The notes beneath the pieces are model-generated. The model worked only from the letters and a program-made list of their open reading frames with translations. It ran no database searches and had not been told where the DNA came from. Shown piece by piece: positions 39,136 to 44,332 of a stretch of 44,332 nt of DNA (position 1 is its first letter; the number at the start of each line of letters is the position of its first letter). Origin of the DNA: Thermoanaerobaculaceae bacterium (GTDB lineage Bacteria; Acidobacteriota; Thermoanaerobaculia; Thermoanaerobaculales; Thermoanaerobaculaceae); the NCBI GenBank assembly GCA_013388425.1, contig JACADV010000069.1, positions 1-44,332 on the forward strand, in the 5' to 3' direction. Position numbers and translations under genes: made by a program.

Positions 39136-40461
39136 CTAGGCGAGCTCGAAGCGCCCCGCCTCCAGGACACCCTTGAGGTGGGCCATGAACTGGTCGGCGG
39201 TGGCGCCGTCCACCAGGCGGTGATCGAAGGAGAGGGCCAGGTACACCATGTCGCGGATGCCGATGGACTCGCGCCCGTCCCCATCGCGCACCACCACCGG
39301 GCGGCGCTGGATGCCCCCCACCGAGAGAATCGCCACGTTGGGCTGGTTGATGATGGGCAACCCGAACAACCCCCCGTACGGTCCGGGGTTGGTGATGGAG
39401 AAGGTGGAGCCCTGCACATCGGCGGGCAGGAGCTGCTTGGTGCGGGCGCGCGTGGCCAGGTCGGTGACGGCGCGCTGCAAACCCACCAGCGACAGTTCCT
39501 CCGCGTGAGGCACCACCGGCACGATGAGCCCGTGCGGGAGGGCCACGGCCACCCCCAGGTTGATGTGGCGGTGGTAGACGACCTCGTTGCCCTCCAGGGA
39601 GGCGTTGAGCACCGGAAACGCCTTGAGCGCCTCCACGGCGGCGGCCATGAAGAACGGAGTGTAGGTGAGCTTCAAGCCGTGCTGGGCCTCGAAGGTGGCC
39701 TTGGCCCCTTCCCGCAGCGCCACGATGCGCGACAGTTCGGCCTCGAACACCGTGTTGACGTGGGGCGAGGTGCGCCGCGAGGCCACCATGTGCTCGGCAA
39801 TTTTCTGGCGCATGACCGACAACGGCTCGCGGACCTCCTCGCCCACGAAAGGCTGCGTGGGCGCAAGGGTGGCCTTGCTCGTGGGCGCAGCCGGTCTGGG
39901 AGCTGGCACGGTGGCGGGCGGGGGGGTGGGGGGAGCGCTGGGGGTGGGAGGGGGTGGCGCTGGGCGGCGCTTCTCGATGAACGCCAGGATGTCCTCCTTG
40001 GTGACGCGCCCCTGGGCGCCGGTCCCCGGGACCTGCGCCAGGTCGATCCCATGCTCGGCCGCGATCCGCCGCACGAGGGGGGAGGTGCGGCGAGCTGGCT
40101 CCGCCTCGCCCCTCTCTCTCGCCGGGGTGGGCTCCGCTGCGGCTGGAGCGGGGGGGGTGGGGGAGGGCGGGGGTGGCGCGGGCGCCGTCTCGGCGGCGGC
40201 CACGGCCGGTGCCACCGCCTCGCCCGCTTCGGCAATGACAGCGATCACCGTCTCCACAGCCACCGTGGTGCCAGGGCCGTGGAGGATCTTGAGGAGGGTA
40301 CCGGCGACGGGCGCTGGAACCTCGGCATCCACCTTGTCGGTGGAGATCTCCAAGAGCGGCTCGTCCTTGGCGACGCTCTCCCCCTCGTTCTTGAACCAGC
40401 GGACGATCGTCCCCTCGGTGATCGACTCGCCCATCTGCGGCATCACCACGTTGACGGCCAT
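39136..40461 (-). CDS. 2-oxo acid dehydrogenase E2 (dihydrolipoyl acyltransferase)
   Basis: A 441-residue E2 core subunit. A single lipoyl domain carries the lipoate lysine Lys43 in EISTDKVDAEV; a Pro/Ala linker leads to the E3/E1-binding domain (TSPLVRRIAAEHGIDL..GRVTKEDILAFIE, about residues 125-165); a second Pro/Ala linker leads to the catalytic domain with SFDHRLVDGATADQF. It transfers an acyl group to CoA in a pyruvate, 2-oxoglutarate or branched-chain complex; sequence by eye does not decide which. ATG 40461 has GGGAGGTGG upstream. It is 49 nt after lpd in one operon; no E1 gene is in the window. Confidence 0.93.
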   Translation of the reverse strand: MAVNVVMPQMGESITEGTIVRWFKNEGESVAKDEPLLEISTDKVDAEVPAPVAGTLLKILHGPGTTVAVETVIAVIAEAGEAVAPAVAAAETAPAPPPPSPTPPAPAAAEPTPARERGEAEPARRTSPLVRRIAAEHGIDLAQVPGTGAQGRVTKEDILAFIEKRRPAPPPPTPSAPPTPPPATVPAPRPAAPTSKATLAPTQPFVGEEVREPLSVMRQKIAEHMVASRRTSPHVNTVFEAELSRIVALREGAKATFEAQHGLKLTYTPFFMAAAVEALKAFPVLNASLEGNEVVYHRHINLGVAVALPHGLIVPVVPHAEELSLVGLQRAVTDLATRARTKQLLPADVQGSTFSITNPGPYGGLFGLPIINQPNVAILSVGGIQRRPVVVRDGDGRESIGIRDMVYLALSFDHRLVDGATADQFMAHLKGVLEAGRFELA

Positions 40462-40510
40462 GCTCACCACCTCCCTGCGGGGAAACCGCCAGCCACCCGC
40501 AAATCAATCC

Positions 40511-41914
40511 CTAGATGTGGATGGCGGCGCCGTGCACCGCCTCCGCCGCTTCGTGGATCGCTTCGTGGAGCGTGGGGTGGGCGTGGATGGCGCGGATCAG
40601 CTCCTCCGCGGTCAGCTCGCCCCGCAGTGCCGCGATCCCCTCGGCAATGAGCTCGGTGGCGTGGGGTCCCACGATATGCACCCCCAGCACCTCGTCGTAC
40701 TTTTCCTCGCCAACGATCTTCACGAACCCCGTCGTCTCCCCCAGGATGGCCGCCTTGCCCACCGCCTGGAAGGGGAAGGAGCCGGTGCGGACCGCGTATC
40801 CCTGCTCCCGTGCCTGGGGCTCGGTGAGCCCAACGGACGCCACCTCCGGCCAGCAGTAGGTGCAGGAGGGCACCTGGCGGTAGTCGATGGGGTGCGGGTT
40901 CTTGCCAGCCAGGTGTTCCACGGCCAGGATCCCCTCCGCAGAAGCCACGTGGGCGAGCCATGGCGTGGCGATGAGGTCGCCAATGGCGTAGAGCCCCGGC
41001 TCGCCCGTCCGGCAAAACTCGTCCACCACCACTCGCCCCTTCTCCACCTTGGCCTGCGTGTTCTCCAGACCCACGCCGTCGAGGACGGCCACCCGGCCCA
41101 CGGCGAGGAGGAGCCTGTCCGCCGTGAAGGTGAGCGTTTCCCCCTTGGCGTTGGTGGCTGTACAGGTCACCGACGCGTCGCTCACCGCACACTCCTGCAC
41201 GCGGGTGCCGGTGTGCACCGTGATCCCCTGCTTGCGGAAGGCCTTCTCCACCTCGGCGGAGACATCCGGGTCCTCCAGGGGAAGCGCCCGCTCCAAAAGC
41301 TCCACCACCGTCACCTTGGACCCGAAGCGCGAAAAGATGGATGCGAACTCCATCCCCACCGCGCCAGCCCCCAGCACCAGCAGCGTCGCCGGCACGTCCA
41401 TGAGCTCGAGGGCGTGGTCCGAGTTGAGGATCCGCTGCCCGTCCGCGTGCAGGTGGGGGAGATCGCCGCAGCGGGAGCCGGTGGCCAGGATGATGTGGTC
41501 GGCGGTGTGGCGCTCCACCGAGCCGTCGGGCCTGGTCACCTCCACTGCCCCCCCGCCCAGCAGCTTTCCCGTCCCGGTAAGCCAACTCACCCGGTTCTTC
41601 TTGAAGAGGAACTCGATCCCCTTGGCGTTTTTCGTCACCACCCGCCGCTTGTGGGCGTGGGCCGCCTCCAGGTCCAGCTGCACCTCGCCACACACCACGC
41701 CAAACTTGGCACCGTCGCGAGCTTGCTGGAGCAGGTCGGCGGTGTGCAGCAGCGCCTTGGTGGGGATGCACCCGCGGTGCAGGCAGGTCCCGCCCAGGAA
41801 TGGATCCTTTTCGACCACAAGCGTTGCAAGGCCTAGCTGGCCGGCGCGGATGGCGGCCACGTAGCCGCCGGGGCCGGAGCCGAGGACCAGGAGGTCGTGA
41901 TGGGTATCGGCCAT
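40511..41914 (-). CDS. lpd: Dihydrolipoyl dehydrogenase (E3)
   Basis: A 467-residue flavoprotein that reoxidises dihydrolipoyl groups with NAD+. FAD binding is GSGPGGYVAA at the N-terminus, the redox disulfide is Cys44-Cys49 in GGTCLHRGCIPTK, the NAD site is LGAGAVGMEFASIF, the second FAD motif is GLYAIGDL, and the catalytic His-Glu is HPTLHEA near the C-terminus. ATG 41914 follows GGAGGA and gives the usual N-terminus. An in-frame GTG at 41950 lies exactly 6 nt after TAGAAT and could be a leaderless start adding 12 residues, so two starts are possible. First gene of an operon with E2. Confidence 0.96.
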   Translation of the reverse strand: MADTHHDLLVLGSGPGGYVAAIRAGQLGLATLVVEKDPFLGGTCLHRGCIPTKALLHTADLLQQARDGAKFGVVCGEVQLDLEAAHAHKRRVVTKNAKGIEFLFKKNRVSWLTGTGKLLGGGAVEVTRPDGSVERHTADHIILATGSRCGDLPHLHADGQRILNSDHALELMDVPATLLVLGAGAVGMEFASIFSRFGSKVTVVELLERALPLEDPDVSAEVEKAFRKQGITVHTGTRVQECAVSDASVTCTATNAKGETLTFTADRLLLAVGRVAVLDGVGLENTQAKVEKGRVVVDEFCRTGEPGLYAIGDLIATPWLAHVASAEGILAVEHLAGKNPHPIDYRQVPSCTYCWPEVASVGLTEPQAREQGYAVRTGSFPFQAVGKAAILGETTGFVKIVGEEKYDEVLGVHIVGPHATELIAEGIAALRGELTAEELIRAIHAHPTLHEAIHEAAEAVHGAAIHI

Positions 41915-41956
41915 GAGGGTTCCTCCCACGGTGCCGCCCACGGCGGTCACGGGGTC

Positions 41957-41962
41957 ATTCTA
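41957..41962 (-). promoter_or_regulatory. -10 element for lpd-E2 operon
   Basis: TAGAAT on the minus strand, then 6 nt (GACCCC), then GTG at 41950, which is in frame with lpd. Confidence 0.55.
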
Positions 41963-42013
41963 GCTGCCTGGAGCTGCAGGAGCGGTCAGGACGCAAGCCA
42001 AGGGCGGCGCTGG

Positions 42014-42042
42014 GGGGAGCGGCTGCCGGCACGCCGCTTCCC
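42014..42042 (-). terminator. Hairpin downstream of yceI-like gene
   Basis: An inverted repeat (GGGGAGCGG at 42014-42022 and CCGCTTCCC at 42034-42042) lies about 13 nt past the stop. One mismatch on the minus strand and no T-run make it a weak terminator candidate. Confidence 0.3.
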
Positions 42043-42054
42043 GTCGTTGCTTGC

Positions 42055-42672
42055 CTAACGGGTGGGTGCAGCCGCTGCCGGCTTTTGCTTGACCAGCTCC
42101 ACGTCGATGGCGACGCTCACCTCGTTGCCCACCACGAGCCCGCCGTTGTCCATCACCTTGCTCCAGGTGATCCCGAACTCCTTGCGGTCGATCTTGGCGG
42201 TGGCGTGGGCCCCCACCCTGGTGTTGCCCCAGGGGTCGGTGATTGGCGCCGTGAGTTCGTCCACGGTGAGCACCACTTCTCTGGTCACACCGCGGAGGGT
42301 GAGGTCGCCGGTGATCCGTAGCTCGCTGCCGGAGCGCTCCACCTTCTTGGAGCGGAACGTCATGGTGGGGTAGTTCGCCACGTCGAAGAAGTCGGCGCTA
42401 CGCAGGTGCTCGTCGCGCTTGGGTTCGAGGGTGTCCACCGAGGCCACGTCAACGGTCACCTGGATGGAGGCCGTGGTCGGATCGTCGTTGCTGACCTCCA
42501 CCGTGCCCGAGAACTTGCCAAAGGCCCCGCGCACCGTGGACACCGTCATGTGCTTCACGCCAAACGTCAAGCGCGAGTGCGCGCTGTCGATCCCCCAGCT
42601 GCTGGGGGCAGCCTGCCCCAGCGAGGTGAACAGCGCGGTCATGCCAAGGGCGCAAAGAACGCTCCGCTTCAT
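42055..42672 (-). CDS. YceI-family periplasmic protein
   Basis: A 205-residue exported lipocalin-like protein. A signal peptide (MKRSVLCALGMTALFTSLGQA) is followed by the family hallmarks WGIDSAHSRLTFGVKHMTVSTVRGAFGKF, EHLRSADFFDVANYPTMTF, GDLTLRGVTREVVL and GAHATAKIDRKEFGITW. YceI proteins bind isoprenoid quinone-like lipids in the periplasm; exact role is uncertain. ATG 42672 has AAGGGGGG upstream; the longer frame from a TTG is unlikely. It stands alone, divergent from the next gene across 120 nt. Confidence 0.95.
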   Translation of the reverse strand: MKRSVLCALGMTALFTSLGQAAPSSWGIDSAHSRLTFGVKHMTVSTVRGAFGKFSGTVEVSNDDPTTASIQVTVDVASVDTLEPKRDEHLRSADFFDVANYPTMTFRSKKVERSGSELRITGDLTLRGVTREVVLTVDELTAPITDPWGNTRVGAHATAKIDRKEFGITWSKVMDNGGLVVGNEVSVAIDVELVKQKPAAAAPTR

Positions 42673-42780
42673 CGTCAAATACCCCCCTTCACACGCGAAA
42701 ACTTGCGGCAGCCCTGCAGCTATTCCCGGACGCGGCAACGCGGCAAGCGTGGAAACGGCGGATGACGCGGGGCGTGGCGC

Positions 42781-42786
42781 GATAAT
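42781..42786 (+). promoter_or_regulatory. -10 element of leaderless promoter (spermidine-synthase-like gene)
   Basis: GATAAT, then 6 nt (GTCGGC), then GTG at 42793; no ribosome-binding site. Confidence 0.55.
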
Positions 42787-42792
42787 GTCGGC

Positions 42793-44332
42793 GTGAGCAG
42801 CTCTTCCAGGCGCGACAGGATCGGGGCGCTGGTAGGCCTCGGGTTTGCTGCCGGGACGGGGCAGGCGGTGCTGGTGCGGGAGGCCATGGCCGCCGCCGGC
42901 GGGTCGGAGCTGTCGTGGGGGGTGGTGCTCTTCCTGTGGCTGGCCGGGATGGCGCTGGGCGCGCGGGTGGGGGCGAGGCGCGGCGAGCCACGCCTGGCCC
43001 TCTGGGCGCCCGTGCTGGTGGTGGCGCTGGCGGGAGCGGGGGTGGTGTGGCTGCGCTCGACCCCGCGGCTGGTGGGCGCTGCCGCTGGGGAGAGCGTGGT
43101 CATGTGGAACGCCCTGTGGGTGTGGGCCGTGGCCCTGCTGCCCGGGGCGGCGGTGGGAGGGTGGTGCTTCCCCGTCCTCGTGGAGGGGCTCGGCGACCGC
43201 CGCGCTGCGGGCACGGCGTACGCCTTGGAGGGGCTTGGCGCCACCCTTGGTGGGCTTGCCTTCACCTGGCTCTTAGCGCCACTGGGTTCCGCCTGCACGG
43301 TGGTGTTTTCGGTGGGGGCGCTGGGGGCGCTCGGCCTGTGGCGCCGAGGTTGGCCTGCGGCAGCGCTGGCCGCGGTGGTGGGTAGCGCCGTGGTGGCACC
43401 CGCGGCCAGCACGTGGCTGGCCGGGGCCGGGTGGCGGTGGTCGGGGAGGACTGGGGAGCTCGAGCGGTGGCGCGACACCCACGAGCAGCGCCTCGAGGTG
43501 ACGGCGGGGCCGCCCTACTCCCTCTACGCCGATGGCCGGCTGGTGAGCACGCTCCCCGATCCCTACCGGGCCGACCCACTCGGTCACCTGGTGATGCTGC
43601 TGCACCCGGCCCCCCGGCGGGTGCTGGCCGTGGGGGTGGGAGCCGACGGCCTGCTGCCGGCCATGCTCCAGCACCCGGTGGAGCGCATCGATGTGGTGGA
43701 GGAGGACCGAGCCCTGCCCCAGCTGCTGGCGTCGTGGCTGGGCGAGGAGCTGCGATCCGCCCTGGCGGACCGCCGCGTGAGGGTACGGCGCAGCGACCCC
43801 GTGACCCTGGTGCGGGGGAGTGAGCGGTGGGACCTGGTGCTGCTGCGCGACGGGGATCCCACCACCCTGCGCCGCAACCGGACGCGGACCCTGGAGTTTT
43901 TCTCCGACTGCCGACACTGCCTGGCACCGGGGGGGGTGCTCGTCCTACGCGTGGGGGTACCGGACACCTACCTGGGCGGTCCAGGGGGAGAGCTGCTCGC
44001 GACCCTGGCGAGCACGGTACGCCGCGTGTTCCCGCTGCCGGTGGGGGTGCCGGGCGAGGAGGTGATGGTGGTGTGCGGGCGGGATGGGGAGGTGGCGGTG
44101 ACCCCCGAACTCCTGGCCAGCCGGCTGGCGGTGCGGGGTGTGGCCCCCGAGCGGTTCCACCCCGCCATGCTCCCCCTGCTGGTGGACCCCGCCCGGGCGG
44201 AGAGCCTCACCCGGTTCCTGCGCACGGCGCCTGGGGAGCCAAACACGGCCGCCCACCCGCGCGCGGTGGCGCTGGCGGCAGCTCGGGTGGAGGGGCGGGG
44301 GAGTCCGCGTCTGGCTCGGGCGGTGGCCCGCG
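42793..44332 (+). CDS. Membrane-fused spermidine-synthase-like protein (partial)
   Basis: The frame is open from GTG 42793 to the window edge (at least 513 residues), so the C-terminus is missing. The N-terminal part (about residues 10-220) has roughly six to seven membrane helices with LVREAMAAAGGSELSWGVVLFLWLAGMALG and EGLGATLGGLAFTW, typical of membrane-fused spermidine-synthase-like proteins. The soluble part has YSLYADGRLVSTLPDPYRAD, a methyltransferase-like nucleotide site AVGVGADGLL, VVEEDRAL and RRNRTRTLEFF. The catalytic aspartate position of true aminopropyltransferases (D in DxxDP) appears changed to RDGDP, so polyamine synthesis is doubtful. The real reaction is unknown. The start is supported by the leaderless promoter. 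Confidence 0.82.
   Translation, partial: MSSSSRRDRIGALVGLGFAAGTGQAVLVREAMAAAGGSELSWGVVLFLWLAGMALGARVGARRGEPRLALWAPVLVVALAGAGVVWLRSTPRLVGAAAGESVVMWNALWVWAVALLPGAAVGGWCFPVLVEGLGDRRAAGTAYALEGLGATLGGLAFTWLLAPLGSACTVVFSVGALGALGLWRRGWPAAALAAVVGSAVVAPAASTWLAGAGWRWSGRTGELERWRDTHEQRLEVTAGPPYSLYADGRLVSTLPDPYRADPLGHLVMLLHPAPRRVLAVGVGADGLLPAMLQHPVERIDVVEEDRALPQLLASWLGEELRSALADRRVRVRRSDPVTLVRGSERWDLVLLRDGDPTTLRRNRTRTLEFFSDCRHCLAPGGVLVLRVGVPDTYLGGPGGELLATLASTVRRVFPLPVGVPGEEVMVVCGRDGEVAVTPELLASRLAVRGVAPERFHPAMLPLLVDPARAESLTRFLRTAPGEPNTAAHPRAVALAAARVEGRGSPRLARAVAR

Overview
The window is a dense, high-GC (about 70% by eye, not counted) bacterial chromosome segment with almost entirely housekeeping and metabolic genes. 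I see no phage, insertion sequence, CRISPR array, tRNA or rRNA gene. Tat and S41 proteins, a Reg_prop/GGDEF sensor, a DUF4388 protein, a multiheme cytochrome, a soluble serine palmitoyltransferase set and secreted proteins of unknown family together suggest a Gram-negative of the Acidobacteriota (possibly Thermoanaerobaculia-like). That placement is an inference; no marker here settles it.

Layout. 1-1657: gene-poor left edge with one small, lower-GC membrane protein. 1658-3997: asparagine synthetase AsnA and a DUF4388 protein. 9223-4059 (minus): a tightly overlapped operon DUF502 - nth - tdk - propeller/GGDEF sensor. 9303-12759 (plus): NAD-dependent reductase, serine-palmitoyltransferase-like enzyme and GNAT acyltransferase, best read as a compact ceramide synthesis operon. 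14187-12811: tryptophanase, divergent from a radical SAM/SPASM enzyme. 15227-19369: S41 protease divergent from tatA-tatC, then an orphan histidine kinase. 19419-24818: secreted protein, ferredoxin, zinc-ribbon TPR protein, proS and a 61-residue protein. 27617-24808: glucokinase overlapping a 13-heme membrane cytochrome c. 29569-27819: a DUF438/hemerythrin/PAS protein overlapping a DUF1858-DUF2249 protein, behind an FNR-like box. 29692-33221: glycosyltransferase and an ABC exporter fused to a cyclic-nucleotide-binding domain. 36185-33218: nucleobase permease - Nudix - HAD operon. 37032-36370: B3/B4-domain protein. 37132-39105: secreted beta-propeller protein. 41914-39136: lpd and a 2-oxo acid dehydrogenase E2. 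42672-42055: YceI. 42793 to the right edge: a membrane-fused spermidine-synthase-like protein.

The most striking signal is in the control regions. At least seven transcription units begin with a -10-like hexamer (TAGAAT, TACACT, TACAAT, TATGCT and similar) followed by exactly 6 or 7 nt and then the start codon, with no Shine-Dalgarno sequence. This is the layout of leaderless mRNAs. Two more such promoters start tiny upstream ORFs whose stop overlaps (ATGA) or abuts (TGAGTG) the start of a transporter gene. Two others start in-frame extensions of lpd and ctpA. Inside operons, starts overlap stops (ATGA, TGATG), and leadered genes carry clear GGAGG-type sites, so both initiation modes appear side by side.
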